Shown one piece after another: positions 1-9,970 of a stretch of 64,000 nt of DNA. The notes under the pieces were generated by a model, which searched no databases, was not told the origin of the DNA, and worked only from the letters and a program-made list of their open reading frames with translations. The stretch lies in the NCBI GenBank assembly GCA_023512135.1, contig JAIMAG010000004.1, positions 1 to 64,000 on the forward strand, written 5' to 3'. The position numbers were made by a program, and so were the translations under genes. The stretch comes from Terriglobia bacterium (GTDB taxonomy: Bacteria > Acidobacteriota > Terriglobia > Acidiferrales > UBA7541). Each line of letters opens with the position of its first letter. Position 1 is the stretch's first letter.

Positions 1-181
1 CGAAACCGAGCCGCAGCAGGATTTTTTCCATCAGACACCATTTGGTGAAGCCGGACTGGAACAGGTTGGCGCCGACGAATGCGGTAAACCAGAACCAGTT
101 CGGGTTTACCCAGATGCCCAGCGCCAGGGACACCAGAATGAATGTCCCCGCGATGATTCGGATCATGTGTTCGAGAGTCAC
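1..181 (-). CDS. DUF2892 (YgaP-type) membrane protein, 3' part missing
   Basis: The visible 60 codons start with GTG at 181, eight bases after an AAGGAGGT ribosome binding site (190-197). The protein is hydrophobic with two likely membrane segments, beginning TLEHMIRIIAGTFILVSLAL, followed by NPNWFWFTAFVGANLFQSGF and then KWCLMEKILLRLGF. This matches the small inner-membrane DUF2892 domain, often found alone or fused to rhodanese (YgaP). It is the last visible gene of the minus-strand efflux operon, 58 bases after the universal stress protein gene. The C-terminus lies outside the window, so a fused rhodanese cannot be excluded. The family role is unclear. Confidence 0.75.
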   Translation of the reverse strand, partial: MTLEHMIRIIAGTFILVSLALGIWVNPNWFWFTAFVGANLFQSGFTKWCLMEKILLRLGF

Positions 182-239
182 GGTTTCGACCTCCTTCCTG
201 TGAGGATTTTGCTCCGCAAGCGTGTTTCCCCGAGCATGC

Positions 240-1100
240 TTACGCACGCTTGCGGGGCACGACCAGAATCGAAGTCTCGCTGTGCCGCAGCACGCGTTCG
301 GTTGTGGTTCCCCAGGTGAGCGCTTCGAGCAGCGTCCGGTGCTCGGCCCCGAGGACAATCAGGTCTGCCGCTTCTTCGCGCGCCAGTGCCAGGATCTGTT
401 CCGCCGCGTTGCCGCGTCGGACGGCCTCGGCGATTTCGCACTGGCCGCGCACGGAAGCAGGCACCCAGGCACACAGGTCCCGATGCTTTTGCTCGAGACT
501 CTCCCCGGCATCCTCCGCCGCGTGCAGCACGGTGAGCCGGGCGTGCAGCGCTTCCGCAACCGCAGAGGAAACCTCCAGACATTCCCGGGCCAGGAGGGTG
601 AAATTCACCGGACAGAGCAGATGCTTCACTTCCGGCCGGGCCACCGCCCGCTGGAGGCCTTTCACCACCAGCACGGGCTGCGCTGCCTGCCGCACCACAT
701 CCTCCGCCACCGAACCCAGCCGCCAGCGCGCCAGACCCGTTCGCCCATGACTCCCGACCACGATCAAGTCCGCAGGTAGCGCCTGCGCCCGTTGCAGGAT
801 GAGTGCGGCCGGATGGCCGGAATCCACCCGTATTTCGTATTTCTGCTCTGGGCCCAGGACTTCTCGTGCGATTCTCCGAATCTCGGCTTCCGCCTCGTGG
901 CGATGCTGCTGTGCCTGGTTCGCAAGCGCTTCCAGTTGTGCTGCGGTGAAGTAGCGCGGAGGCTCCCACCAGTCCGCGTGAAAAATTTCTAGGTGGGCGC
1001 GAAAGGCTGCTGCAAACAGGGCCGCCCAGCGCAGAATGAGTTCGGCTCCGGAACTGAAATCGATTGCGCAGAGAATGTTTCGGGGCTGGAACAGCTTCAC
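240..1100 (-). CDS. Tandem-domain universal stress protein
   Basis: This 286-residue cytoplasmic protein has two UspA domains. The first begins NILCAIDFSS and carries the nucleotide-binding loop GSHGRTG followed by LGS. The second begins HLLCPVNF and has a degenerate loop (GAEHRTLLEALTWGTT), so it may bind nucleotide poorly. I chose the GTG at 1100 because GGGAGGAGAA lies just upstream and because UspA domains begin near this point. An ATG at 1136 would overlap the DUF302 stop codon and add 12 Arg-rich residues. Co-transcription with an RND pump and DUF302 suggests a role in the same stress response; the ligand is unknown. Confidence 0.85.
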   Translation of the reverse strand: MKLFQPRNILCAIDFSSGAELILRWAALFAAAFRAHLEIFHADWWEPPRYFTAAQLEALANQAQQHRHEAEAEIRRIAREVLGPEQKYEIRVDSGHPAALILQRAQALPADLIVVGSHGRTGLARWRLGSVAEDVVRQAAQPVLVVKGLQRAVARPEVKHLLCPVNFTLLARECLEVSSAVAEALHARLTVLHAAEDAGESLEQKHRDLCAWVPASVRGQCEIAEAVRRGNAAEQILALAREEAADLIVLGAEHRTLLEALTWGTTTERVLRHSETSILVVPRKRA

Positions 1101-1132
1101 CGGTCTTCTCCTCCCGCGGCTCGCCGGGCCGC

Positions 1133-1522
1133 TCATTTTCTGGCTTCCTGGATGATTTCCAGGACCGCCCGCTCGACTTCTTCAGCGATCGGTTCCAGGC
1201 CTTTGTGAGGGAACATCGCGGCCATCGCCGTGGGCCGCATGGTGCTGATCATCGTTTTGCCGGATTCGCGATACACCGCGATCGGGCAGGGCAGCATCAC
1301 GGCGATCCGCGGATCGCGCAGCAGCACTTCGTTGGCCGCCCTGGCGTTGCAAATTTCCACGATTTTGAGCGGCTCGCGCTGGAAGCCTTTTTCGGCCAGC
1401 GTCGCGGCGACGTCGTGCGTGTGCAGCACCCGGAAGCCGTGCTGGGCCGCAGCTCGTTCGACGGCTTGCACTGTGTCGTCCACGGATTTGCCGGTCTCGG
1501 CGGTATAAATCAGATCGCTCAT
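1133..1522 (-). CDS. DUF302 family protein
   Basis: This is a 129-residue soluble protein beginning MSDLIYTAETGKSVDDTV, with the DUF302 core FRVLHTHDVAATL, KIVEICNA and LLRDPRIAVMLPCPIAVYRE. No signal peptide is evident. The start is set by GAGGAG a few bases upstream of the ATG. It follows the RND pump gene by 38 bases on the same strand and precedes the stress protein gene, so it is probably part of the operon. DUF302 proteins are widespread, often beside thiol, sulfur or metal genes, but their biochemical role is not established. Confidence 0.85.
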   Translation of the reverse strand: MSDLIYTAETGKSVDDTVQAVERAAAQHGFRVLHTHDVAATLAEKGFQREPLKIVEICNARAANEVLLRDPRIAVMLPCPIAVYRESGKTMISTMRPTAMAAMFPHKGLEPIAEEVERAVLEIIQEARK

Positions 1523-1560
1523 TTTCTGCTCCTCGTTCGAAGCATGCGACGGATGCCTGC

Positions 1561-4500
1561 TCACCTCCGTTCGCTCATGTAATACAGTACCGGAACGGCC
1601 ATGCGCGAAAGCAGCGTAGAGGCGACCTCGCCCGCCATCAGCGAAATCGCCAGACCCTGGAAGATGGGATCGAACAGAATCACGCCGGCTCCGACGACCA
1701 CGGCCGCTGCCGTCAGCAGCATCGGCCGAAAACGCACCGCGCCAGCGTCCACCACGGCTTCTTCGAGCGGCAGGCCCTGCGCCCGGCGCAGCTGGATGAA
1801 ATCCACCAGGATGATGGAATTCCGGACGATGATGCCCGCGCCGGCGATGAAGCCAATCATCGAAGTGGCCGTGAAAAACGCATCCATCGCCCAGTGCGCC
1901 GGCAGGATGCCCACCAGCGTCAGCGGAATCGGGGCCATGATGACCAGGGGAGTCTTGAACGATTGAAACCAGCCGACCACCAGCACGTAGATGAGAATCA
2001 GCACCGCTGCGAACGCCAGGCCCAGGTCGCGGAACACTTCCACCGTGATGTGCCATTCCCCGTCCCACTTCAGCGCGAGCCGGCTGGTTTGCTGGGGCAG
2101 TGCGGTGGTGAAAGTGAATTGCTCGATTTCGTATCCTTCGGGGAGTTCCAGCGCGCGGATTTTTTCCGAAAGCGCGCGGATGGCATACACCGGACTTTCT
2201 TCTTCTCCCGCCACGTCGCCGATTACGTACACGACGCGCCGCAAATTTTTGCGGTAGATGCTCTTCTCCACCGTCGTGTCGCGCAGGCGCGCCAGCTCGC
2301 CGAGCGGCACCATCGGTCCGTGCGGCGAAGCCAGATACAGCCCGCGCAGCGCTTCAGCACTCGAACGGCTGGCCCGGGAAAGCCGCACGCGGATCGGCAC
2401 GTCTTCGCGCTCACTGGGCCGGTGCAGCAGGCCGGCGTCCGCGCCGCCCAGCGCGACCGCGAGCGATTGCGCAACCTCGGCTGCCGAAATCCCGCGCAGG
2501 GCCGCCTTGTCCTGTTCGACCACGAAGTCCAGCTTGCGCTGGTCGTCCTCCACATACCAGTCCACGTCCACAACGCCCGGGGCCTGCTCGAACAGATCGC
2601 GGACCTGCCGCGCCAGCTCGATCTGCCTGGCGTAGTCCGGTCCGTAGACCTCCGCGACCAGCGTCGAAAGCACGGGAGGGCCGGGCGGGACTTCCGCAAT
2701 TTTCACCCGGGCACCCCAGCGGGCCGCGATTTCCTGAATGGGTCCGCGCATCTGCTTGGCGATCTCGTGGCTTTGCAGATCGCGTTCGTCCACCGGACGC
2801 AGATTCACCTGGATGTCGCCTTCGTGCGGCGCCCGGCGCAGAAAGTAGTGCCGCACCAGACCGTTGAAATTGTGCGGGCCGGCGGTGCCGGCGTAAATCT
2901 GGTAGTGGACGACTTCCGGGTGCGTGCGCAGATACGCCGCGATATCGCGTGCCGCTGCGGCTGTTTTTTCGAGCGGCGTGCCTTCGGGCATGTCGAGAAT
3001 CACCTGAAATTCGCTCTTGTTGTCGAAGGGCAGCATTTTCACGCGCACCGCCTTCAGCGGCACCAGCAGGCAGGCCAGCAGCAACAGCACCACGACGCCG
3101 GCCAGAAAAATCCAGCGGCGTCGCGCGTCCGCAATCAAGGGCGTCATGGCCCGGCGGTACAGCCGCGTCGTCCAGCCTTCGGCTTCCCCGGCGTGTGCGG
3201 CTTCGCCGTGGTTGCCGGCGTGTCTGCCCAGCAGGCGCAGCGCCGCCCACGGTGACACGACGAACGCGATGATCAACGAAAACAGCATGGCCGCCGATGC
3301 GCCCACCGGGATCGGCCGCATGTAGGGACCCATCAGCCCGCTGACGAACGCCATGGGCAAGATCGCGGCGATCACCGTGAAGGTGGCCAGAATCGTGGGA
3401 TTGCCGACCTCGTCCACCGCTTCGATAGCCACTTCCCGCCACGGCCGGCCCCGATTCTGCGGCAGACGGAAGTGGCGCACGACGTTCTCCACCACGACAA
3501 TGGCATCGTCCACCAGGATGCCAATGGAGAAAATCAGAGCGAACAGGGTGACGCGGTTCAGCGTGTACCCGTAGAGGTAGAAAATCACCAGCGTCAGGGC
3601 CAGCGTCACCGGCACCGCGAGCAGCACCACTCCCGATTCCCGCCAGCCCAGCGCCAGCGCAATCAGCAGTGTGACGGAAAACGTGGCGATCAGCAGGTGC
3701 TTGAGCAGCTCGTCGGATTTGTGCTTGGCGGTTTCGCCGTAGTTGCGCGTCACCGTCACCTGCAGGTCCGCGGGCAGGGTATAGCCGCGGAGCGCTTCCA
3801 CTTTGCGCAGTACGCGCTCGGCGACGATCGTGGCGTTGGTGCCCTTGCGTTTGGCCACCGTCAGGGTGACCGCGGGCAGGTCTTCGCCAAGCGGTTCTTG
3901 TGCAGCGCCACCGTGTCCGAACAGAACGTAGTCGCGGGGCTCCTCCGGCCCGTCTTCCACCTGGGCCACGTCGCGCAGGTACACCGGACGGCCTTCGAAC
4001 ACTCCGACCACCAGCCGGCGGGCATCTTCGACATCGCCGAGGAAGCGGCCGGCTTCCACCGCAATCTCCTGGTTGGACTGCGCAAAGGAGCCGACGGCCG
4101 TGCGTTGATTGGAAACCTGGAAGGCGCGCAGGATGGCGCCGGGGCTCAGACGAAATGCTGCCAGTCGCTGCGGATCCAGGGTTATGCGCAGTTGCCGCCG
4201 CAGGCCGCCGATCAGATTGGTTTCGGAGACGTCTTCCACCTGCTTGACATGCTGGTCGAGCTCGGCCGCAATCCGTCGCAACTGGAAGTGATCGTACCCC
4301 TTGCCCCACAGCGTCAGCGCCAGGATCGGAACGTCATCGATCGAGCGCACCTTGATGAGCGGCTGGGACACGCCCGGGGGGATGCGGTCAAAATTCGAAT
4401 ACATCTTGTTGTAGGTGCGGATGATGGCGTCTTCTTCCTTCACCCCCACGTAAAACCGCACGATCACCAGAGCGCCGCCCGGCTGGCTGATCGAGTAGAT

Positions 4501-4752
4501 GTATTCCACGCCGGGAATTTCGCGGAGCAGCTTTTCCATGGGAATCGTGACGCGTTGCTCGACCTCCTGGGGCGAGGCTCCCGGCATGGTGACGAACAGG
4601 TCCAGCACCGGCACGACAATCTGAGGCTCTTCTTCTCGCGGAGTTTGCAGAACAGCGAAAAGCCCGAGGAGAAGCGAAGCGAGAATCAGCAGCGGTGTCA
4701 GCCGCGAGTCGATGAACGCAGCCGCCATTCGGCCCGCAAGCCCGCGGTTCAT
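1561..4752 (-). CDS. RND efflux pump, inner-membrane transporter (AcrB/CusA superfamily)
   Basis: At 1063 residues this is full length for an RND pump. The first membrane helix is followed by a periplasmic porter domain containing [19 protein letters not shown]. Helices 2-6 surround [19 protein letters not shown], the conserved acidic proton-relay motif of helix 4. A second porter half and the remaining helices follow, ending in [17 protein letters not shown]. It uses the proton gradient to expel substrate across the periplasm with the adaptor and TolC encoded just upstream. The start overlaps the adaptor stop by four bases, indicating translational coupling. Substrate class is not readable: the sequence lacks an obvious CusA methionine set, so organic or thiol-reactive compounds are as likely as metals. 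Confidence 0.93.
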   Translation of the reverse strand: MNRGLAGRMAAAFIDSRLTPLLILASLLLGLFAVLQTPREEEPQIVVPVLDLFVTMPGASPQEVEQRVTIPMEKLLREIPGVEYIYSISQPGGALVIVRFYVGVKEEDAIIRTYNKMYSNFDRIPPGVSQPLIKVRSIDDVPILALTLWGKGYDHFQLRRIAAELDQHVKQVEDVSETNLIGGLRRQLRITLDPQRLAAFRLSPGAILRAFQVSNQRTAVGSFAQSNQEIAVEAGRFLGDVEDARRLVVGVFEGRPVYLRDVAQVEDGPEEPRDYVLFGHGGAAQEPLGEDLPAVTLTVAKRKGTNATIVAERVLRKVEALRGYTLPADLQVTVTRNYGETAKHKSDELLKHLLIATFSVTLLIALALGWRESGVVLLAVPVTLALTLVIFYLYGYTLNRVTLFALIFSIGILVDDAIVVVENVVRHFRLPQNRGRPWREVAIEAVDEVGNPTILATFTVIAAILPMAFVSGLMGPYMRPIPVGASAAMLFSLIIAFVVSPWAALRLLGRHAGNHGEAAHAGEAEGWTTRLYRRAMTPLIADARRRWIFLAGVVVLLLLACLLVPLKAVRVKMLPFDNKSEFQVILDMPEGTPLEKTAAAARDIAAYLRTHPEVVHYQIYAGTAGPHNFNGLVRHYFLRRAPHEGDIQVNLRPVDERDLQSHEIAKQMRGPIQEIAARWGARVKIAEVPPGPPVLSTLVAEVYGPDYARQIELARQVRDLFEQAPGVVDVDWYVEDDQRKLDFVVEQDKAALRGISAAEVAQSLAVALGGADAGLLHRPSEREDVPIRVRLSRASRSSAEALRGLYLASPHGPMVPLGELARLRDTTVEKSIYRKNLRRVVYVIGDVAGEEESPVYAIRALSEKIRALELPEGYEIEQFTFTTALPQQTSRLALKWDGEWHITVEVFRDLGLAFAAVLILIYVLVVGWFQSFKTPLVIMAPIPLTLVGILPAHWAMDAFFTATSMIGFIAGAGIIVRNSIILVDFIQLRRAQGLPLEEAVVDAGAVRFRPMLLTAAAVVVGAGVILFDPIFQGLAISLMAGEVASTLLSRMAVPVLYYMSERR

Positions 4753-5936
4753 GGCTCCGCCTCCACCTTGCGGCCCTCCAGTTCCCGTGCGCCCGGGTTC
4801 GTCACGATGCGCTCGCCTTCGCTCAAGCCCGAAAGGATTTCTACGCGTTCCCCGGCGGTTTCCGTGGCAGCCAGGGCGGACCCCAGCGTGACCAGACGCA
4901 AACGAGCGATCTGTTCTGCATCGACCACATACACTCCGTGCAATTGACCGCGGACGACGATCGCTTCGCGCGGCACCGCGAGGGCGCGCCGCATCCCGCG
5001 GGTGAACCAGGCCCGCCCGAACATTCCGGAACGAATCTCTGCATCCCGGGGAAGCTGGAGTTTTGCTTTCACGGTGTGCGAAGCGGGTTCGGCTCCGGCT
5101 TCGAACTCCACCACAGTGCCTTCCAGTCGCCGCCCGGGTAATTCGTCGAGCTGGACGCGGGCTCGCATCCCCCGTTGCAGCACGGCTGCTTCTCGAACGG
5201 GCAGGGTGACTTCCAGTTGGTAGGCTCCCGACTGTTCCAGCAGCAGCAGCGGAACACCCGGAGCCGCCAGCGCACCCGGGTCTGCGTAGCGACGCACGAC
5301 CAGTCCGTCGAACGGCGCCGTGATGCGCGCGTAGCCGGCCACGGTCTCGGCTGCACGCGCTTCGGACTGTGCGCGCTCGAACAGGGCTTCGGTTTGCTGC
5401 TGCTGTGCGCGTGCAGCTTCCAGTTGCGCCTGTGCGGCACGATACCGGGCTTCGACTTCATCGAATTCCTGCAGAGAGACCGACTTCTGCTCGCGGAGAT
5501 ACTGGAAGCGCTGATAGGTTTTCTGCGCGACTTCCGCCTGAGCCTGCGCCGCAGTCAGTCCCTGGGCTGCCTGACTCCGTGCGGCCGCCGCTTCGGCCAG
5601 GGCAGCGCGAGCGGCATCCCGCCGCGACGCCAGCTCGGTATCGTCCAGCCTTACCAGGATCTGGCCCTGGCGAACCGGGTCGCCTTCGCGCACGGCCACC
5701 TCGGTCACCGTAGCCATCACGCGTGCCGAAATGACAGCCGTTTTCGCCGACACGACGGTGCCGGGCACTTCCAGCTCGTCGGGGATTTCGGTCGCTGCGA
5801 CCGTCGTGATGTGCACGTCGTGGAGGGCCGCCGGTGTTTGCGGCCGGGGCGCAGCGGAGTCTCGGCAGGCGAACGAACTCGCTGCGAGAAGGGCCACGGC
5901 TGCCAGGGCGGCCGGACGAGAAAGCTTTTCTCTCAT
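4749..5936 (-). CDS. RND periplasmic adaptor (membrane fusion lipoprotein)
   Basis: The protein has 395 residues. Its signal peptide ends in a lipobox, SSFAC, with Cys24 the predicted lipidated residue, so it should be anchored on the periplasmic face. The HlyD/AcrA pattern follows: a biotinyl-lipoyl half ([30 protein letters not shown]), a long alpha-helical hairpin rich in Ala/Gln/Glu, the second lipoyl half ([15 protein letters not shown]), and beta-barrel and membrane-proximal domains. It bridges the RND pump and TolC. Both ends overlap neighbouring genes by four bases (ATGA), so the three efflux proteins are probably made in a fixed ratio. Confidence 0.93.
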   Translation of the reverse strand: MREKLSRPAALAAVALLAASSFACRDSAAPRPQTPAALHDVHITTVAATEIPDELEVPGTVVSAKTAVISARVMATVTEVAVREGDPVRQGQILVRLDDTELASRRDAARAALAEAAAARSQAAQGLTAAQAQAEVAQKTYQRFQYLREQKSVSLQEFDEVEARYRAAQAQLEAARAQQQQTEALFERAQSEARAAETVAGYARITAPFDGLVVRRYADPGALAAPGVPLLLLEQSGAYQLEVTLPVREAAVLQRGMRARVQLDELPGRRLEGTVVEFEAGAEPASHTVKAKLQLPRDAEIRSGMFGRAWFTRGMRRALAVPREAIVVRGQLHGVYVVDAEQIARLRLVTLGSALAATETAGERVEILSGLSEGERIVTNPGARELEGRKVEAEP

Positions 5937-7303
5937 GGTGCCTCCGTCGGATGCACGATGCTCGACTCTGCAGTCAGCCGCCCCGCCGCGCGCTCCAGTG
6001 CCGCACGCGCCACATGCCAGTCGTGCAGGGCGGCCAGCCAGGCCGTCTGTGCCTCCAGTTGCGCAGTCTGCGCCCGGAGCAGCTCGGTGATGTCGGCCAG
6101 GCCCGCTTCGTAGCGGTTCTGAATGATGCGCAGGCTCTCGCGGGCTTGCTCGACTGCACCGCTGGCGGCAGCGGCCCGCTTTTCCGCCGCTTTGACCTCG
6201 AGATACGCCTGCCGGAGTTCCAGTCGGACAGCCGACCGGAATGCTTCCAGTTGCCGTTCCGCCTGCCGCTGGCGCGCTTCGGCTTCGGCCAGGCGCGCAC
6301 GGTCCGCACCGCCCGCGAACAGATTGAAATCCAGACGCACGCCGGCCATCCAGTTCGTCCCGGAAGGGCCTCCCAGGGTTTCCGCGTCCCGTTCGATGCT
6401 CGCCGTCAGGTGAAGTTTCGGTCCCAAGTCCGCCCGTGCGACACGAGAGTGGCTCGCTGCGGCCTGATACTGGAGTTCGACAGCGCGCAGGTCCGGTCGC
6501 TCAGCAAGCGCTGCGCGTTCCCACAGTTCTACGTCGCGGTCCAGCGGGGCGAGCTCGTGCAGAGACTCGGACGGTTCCGGCCAGGCGTCCGGAGGAAGTC
6601 CCATTTCGTGTGCCAGGGTCATGCGCGCAAGCTGAAGCTGATTTTCGGCGCGGATGTGGCGTTCTTCCATCTGCGCGCGGAACACTTGCGCACTGAGCAG
6701 GTCCGAGGGAACCGCCAGCCCGGCTTCGACCCGGTCACGCACGCGCTTTTCGTTGGCCTGAGCGGTGCGGAGAGCCTCCTCCGCTGCCGCCAGGTTCTCC
6801 CGGGCGACCACGACGCCGTAGTAGGCACGCACGACACGCAGAATCAGGTTCTGCCGTTCCTGTTCCGTCCGAAACTCCGCCGCCGTCTTCATCCGCTGCG
6901 CGGCCTGCACACGGTATCTGGACTGAAAGGAGTCGAATAGCCGCCACTGTCCGTCCAGTCGTGTTTGCCAGTTGTCCAGCGGCCGGGGAGCGTTCAAGCC
7001 GGGCAAGGCGAAATTCGCCGCAGTGAACTGCCGTTGCGTGAGCAGAGTCCCGAACACGTAGACCGGATTGTTGCCCCGCGTAAAGCTCTGCGAAAAATCC
7101 AGTCGGGGATACCAGACCGCACGGGCCATATCCACATGAGCCGCGGCGATCGTGCGCTGCTGGTCAGCGGCTTGCAGCGCGGGATTATTTCCCAGGGCCG
7201 TCGCGACCGCTTCCCGCAAAGTGATCGGCTGCTGGGCAACGGCCGGGGCTCCGGCATCCAGCAGCACAACCAGAAAGGTGGCGACAGCAAGGCGATGCTT
7301 CAT
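5933..7303 (-). CDS. TolC-family outer-membrane efflux protein
   Basis: This 456-residue protein has a Sec signal peptide (MKHRLAVATFLVVLLDAGAP, cleavage near AVAQQ). Two internally repeated outer-membrane efflux domains follow, rich in Ala/Gln/Arg/Glu helices, with LREAVATALGNNPALQAADQ typical of the N-terminal repeat and QNRYEAGLADITELLRAQ typical of the C-terminal repeat. It should form the trimeric exit duct for the pump. The ATG overlaps the stop of the ArsR gene by four bases, and the TolC stop overlaps the adaptor start, so regulator and efflux parts share one transcript. Confidence 0.93.
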   Translation of the reverse strand: MKHRLAVATFLVVLLDAGAPAVAQQPITLREAVATALGNNPALQAADQQRTIAAAHVDMARAVWYPRLDFSQSFTRGNNPVYVFGTLLTQRQFTAANFALPGLNAPRPLDNWQTRLDGQWRLFDSFQSRYRVQAAQRMKTAAEFRTEQERQNLILRVVRAYYGVVVARENLAAAEEALRTAQANEKRVRDRVEAGLAVPSDLLSAQVFRAQMEERHIRAENQLQLARMTLAHEMGLPPDAWPEPSESLHELAPLDRDVELWERAALAERPDLRAVELQYQAAASHSRVARADLGPKLHLTASIERDAETLGGPSGTNWMAGVRLDFNLFAGGADRARLAEAEARQRQAERQLEAFRSAVRLELRQAYLEVKAAEKRAAAASGAVEQARESLRIIQNRYEAGLADITELLRAQTAQLEAQTAWLAALHDWHVARAALERAAGRLTAESSIVHPTEAP

Positions 7304-7695
7304 GGTTGGTCCACCCTCGTTTTTCCGCGATTTCCCGGATCGTGTCGCAGTGCGCGCGCCAGGCGCGAGTTCTGGCTTAATTGCTGGGCAACTACCTCGC
7401 GAATGACGCGGCAGGCATGCTCCACTTCCTCTATGGCGAGCCGATGAAAAATCTGGCGGCCCTGCTGGCGCGATTCGACCAGGCCAACCCGCCGCAACAG
7501 CGCAAGATGTTGCGAAAGGTTCACCTTGCTCGTGCCCAGGATTTGCAGCAGCTCAGCGTTGGACCGTTCACCCTGTGCGAGCAGGTCGAGAATCTGCAGC
7601 CGTCGTGGATGCCCGAGCACACGACAAATTTGGGCCTGCAACTTAAAAATGGCCTCGACCTCACCAGACCGTCCCTGCAGCGGCCCCGATTCCAT
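7300..7695 (-). CDS. ArsR-family transcriptional regulator, first gene of the efflux operon
   Basis: This 131-residue protein carries an ArsR winged helix: LGHPRRLQILDLLAQGER, then recognition-helix region LLQILGTSKVNLSQHLALLR and wing VESRQQGRQIFHRL. The only cysteines are Cys24 in the first helix and Cys95 in the last helix. A dithiol or metal switch between them is possible but is only an inference; the classic ArsR ELCVC site is absent. As the first gene of the operon it most likely represses its own transcription and that of the pump. A candidate operator lies 19 bases upstream. Confidence 0.9.
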   Translation of the reverse strand: MESGPLQGRSGEVEAIFKLQAQICRVLGHPRRLQILDLLAQGERSNAELLQILGTSKVNLSQHLALLRRVGLVESRQQGRQIFHRLAIEEVEHACRVIREVVAQQLSQNSRLARALRHDPGNRGKTRVDQP

Positions 7696-7713
7696 GTTTG
7701 CCTCGTTCGCGAG

Positions 7714-7729
7714 TTCAGCAATTGTTCAA
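7714..7729. promoter_or_regulatory. Candidate ArsR operator, imperfect palindrome
   Basis: TTCAGCAATTGTTCAA is a 16-base imperfect palindrome, centred on CAATTG, with six of eight positions symmetric. It lies 19-34 bases upstream of the ArsR start. A second CAATTG occurs at 7757-7762, next to TACAAT read on the minus strand, which could be a -10 element. Its position suits autoregulation; no binding evidence is available. Confidence 0.35.
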
Positions 7730-7730
7730 C

Positions 7731-8077
7731 CATGGCTGTTTTGTGCGAACCGTGGGCAATTGTATTGATTTGGAAAGGGATAGAGAGTTGTTCTGAAAGT
7801 TGACTGTTTTCCGGGTTGCTGAGGTGGTGTGTTTTTCAACAGCGGGTGGGTGATTCTCCACAATGTTTCTTAATTTCGAAACTTTTTCAAATCCCTTATG
7901 CGCCCGATCGCGCAGGATGCGTCGGCCTGGCTGGGTTAGTTGGCCCATGCGTGCGGCTCCGGCCTGGGCAATGCAGAGCTGCCACCCGTAACATCATGAA
8001 CTCTGGTGAGTTGTGTGCGCTGCGGAATGTCGCTTCCCTGGCTTGCCGATTGCTGCACTGTGTCGTGCGAGGGCACG
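7731..8077. other. Divergent intergenic region between efflux operon and deacylase gene
   Basis: Divergent promoters must lie here, for the minus-strand ArsR operon and the plus-strand YbaK-like gene. The first 150 bases are relatively AT-rich. I see no convincing complete -35/-10 pair, no tRNA and no coding frame with family support. Confidence 0.5.
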
Positions 8078-8593
8078 ATGTCGTTGAGCCGCACACCGGA
8101 AGAACGTTCCGCAACGAGAAGCTCACTCGTCGCCTTGCGAAGGTATATCGAGCGGGAGCTGCCCCGTGCTGTCCGCACTGAGGTCGAATGCACCTGTGGC
8201 GCACCGTACCATGCGCGACTGATTCCGATTCGGGTGCACGGCCAGCGCGCCGTGGCCGTGATTCCTGAAGGGGCCACCATCGGCGTCGAAGAGTTGCGGG
8301 CTGCTCTGGGCTCGCCACAGGTCGAGCGGTTGCAAACCGAGGAACTGGAACCTCTGTTTGCCGGCTTGGCCAGCGCGGGTACAGCAGCGTCGGAGGCGGT
8401 TGACCTTCCTACGATTTTTTTCGACGAAGCGCTGCTCGCCTGGCCGGAAATTGTGTTTTGTCCGCGCATGTTCTGGGGTCAGCCGGGGGAATGCTTCCGC
8501 ATCCCGACGCGGGCTTTTCTGGAGCTGAGTTGCGCAATTCTCGTGCCGCTGACGCCGGCCCATCTTCCTGCGGGTGAGGAATGGGGCGTGTGA
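8078..8593 (+). CDS. YbaK/EbsC-type aminoacyl-tRNA deacylase domain protein
   Basis: A protein of about 171 residues with the YbaK/ProX-like fold: an N-terminal helix, then ECTCGAPYHARLIPIRVHGQ, AVAVIPEGATIGVEELRAAL and QTEELEPLFAGL. Family members hydrolyse mischarged aminoacyl-tRNA in trans; substrate choice cannot be read here. The C-terminal part (PTIFFDEALLAWPEIVFC) is consistent with the later strands of the domain. I chose ATG 8078, preceded by GAGGGC, over the in-frame ATG at 8006, which would add a Cys-rich leader with no recognised function. The gene is 26 bases upstream of the GTPase-like gene and probably begins that transcript. Confidence 0.7.
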   Translation: MSLSRTPEERSATRSSLVALRRYIERELPRAVRTEVECTCGAPYHARLIPIRVHGQRAVAVIPEGATIGVEELRAALGSPQVERLQTEELEPLFAGLASAGTAASEAVDLPTIFFDEALLAWPEIVFCPRMFWGQPGECFRIPTRAFLELSCAILVPLTPAHLPAGEEWGV

Positions 8594-8619
8594 GCCAGCC
8601 GGAACGTTCGGGGGACTCC

Positions 8620-9954
8620 ATGACGCACCGCGTGGTGATTCTGGGTGCTGCCGGACGCGATTTTCACAATTTCAACGTTTGCTTTCGCGATGACCCGCGC
8701 TACCACGTCGTCGCCTTCACCGCCACGCAGATTCCCGAGATTGCCGGTCGTCGCTACCCGCCCGAGCTGGCTGGACGTCTGTATCCCGACGGCATCCCGA
8801 TTGTTCCCGAAGAGCAGCTCGAAGAGCTGATCGCTGCCCAGCGCGTGGACCTGGTGGTGTTTGCTTACAGCGATGTGTCGAACCACCACGTCATGCAACT
8901 GGCTGCCCGGGCCAATGCCGCAGGTGCCGATTTTCTGCTTTTGAGCCCTGAACGGACGATGTTGCCTTCGCGCCTGCCGGTTATCTCGGTGTGTGCGGTG
9001 CGCACCGGTTGCGGCAAGAGCCCCGTTTCCCGGCGCGTGGTGCAGGCGCTGCGTGATCTGGGCAAGCAGGTCGTTGTGGTGCGACACCCGATGCCCTATG
9101 GCGACCTGACGCAACAGCGGCTGCAGCGGTTCGCCACGATGGCCGATCTCGACCGATATCGCTGCACCATCGAAGAGCGCGAAGAGTACGAACCGCACCT
9201 GCGCAACGGCACCGTCGTCTACGCCGGCGTGGATTACGAAGCCATCCTGGCGGCCGCCGAGCAGGAAGCGGAGATCCTGCTGTGGGACGGAGGCAACAAC
9301 GATACTCCATTTTTCCGCTCGGATCTGGAGATCGTTGTGGCCGACCCGCACCGTCCGGGCCACGAGCTGACCTACTACCCGGGCGCGGTCAACCTGCGGC
9401 GGGCTCACGTCGTGGTCCTGAACAAAGTGGATACAGCACGGCCGGAAGATGTCGAGACCGTGCGCCGCAACATCAGCCGGGTGAACCCCAACGCCACCAT
9501 CCTGGAAACAGCTTCGCGAGTCGAGATGGACCGCCCGGAGCTGGTCCGCGGTGCCCGCGTGCTGGTCATCGAAGATGGTCCTACAGTCACCCACGGCGAA
9601 ATGCCGTACGGAGCCGGTGTGGTTGCCGCGCGTCAGGGGCACGCCGCTCAGTTGGTGGATCCCAGGCCCTATCTCGTCGGCAGTTTGAAAACCACGTTTC
9701 AGGCCTACCCGCACCTGGGTGCGTTGCTGCCGGCCATGGGCTACAGCGCGCAGCAACTGAACGACCTGCAGGCTACGATCCGGCAGACGCCCTGTGATGT
9801 GGTCCTCGTCGCCACGCCGGTGGATCTGTCCCGGTTGATCGAAATCCCGCAGCCGGTGGTGCGGGTGCGCTATGAGGTGGTCGAACGGGGCGAACTGACT
9901 CTGGCCGATGTCGTGCGCCAGTTTGTGGCGTTCCATGAACCCGTGGGCGCCTGA
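8620..9954 (+). CDS. Cyclic 2,3-diphosphoglycerate synthetase-like P-loop protein (COG2403)
   Basis: This 444-residue protein starts MTHRVVILGAAGRDFHNFNV, a Rossmann-like N-terminal segment. A P-loop follows in VISVCAVRTGCGKSPVSRRV, then LLWDGGNNDTPFF as a candidate Walker B-like region and VVLNKVDTARPEDVETV with an NKVD guanine-type motif. The arrangement matches COG2403 proteins, which include archaeal cyclic 2,3-DPG synthetase and many bacterial homologues annotated only as GTPases. The ATG at 8620 has GGGGGA upstream. Its position directly before ornithine carbamoyltransferase and carbamate kinase suggests a role in carbamoyl-phosphate metabolism rather than proven cDPG synthesis. Confidence 0.75.
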   Translation: MTHRVVILGAAGRDFHNFNVCFRDDPRYHVVAFTATQIPEIAGRRYPPELAGRLYPDGIPIVPEEQLEELIAAQRVDLVVFAYSDVSNHHVMQLAARANAAGADFLLLSPERTMLPSRLPVISVCAVRTGCGKSPVSRRVVQALRDLGKQVVVVRHPMPYGDLTQQRLQRFATMADLDRYRCTIEEREEYEPHLRNGTVVYAGVDYEAILAAAEQEAEILLWDGGNNDTPFFRSDLEIVVADPHRPGHELTYYPGAVNLRRAHVVVLNKVDTARPEDVETVRRNISRVNPNATILETASRVEMDRPELVRGARVLVIEDGPTVTHGEMPYGAGVVAARQGHAAQLVDPRPYLVGSLKTTFQAYPHLGALLPAMGYSAQQLNDLQATIRQTPCDVVLVATPVDLSRLIEIPQPVVRVRYEVVERGELTLADVVRQFVAFHEPVGA

Positions 9955-9970
9955 ACTCGTGGAGGGAACG

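Noticed and set aside
7715-7948. Small minus-strand frame upstream of the ArsR gene
   Set aside because: It runs across the candidate operator and has no ribosome site or domain; position favours regulatory DNA.
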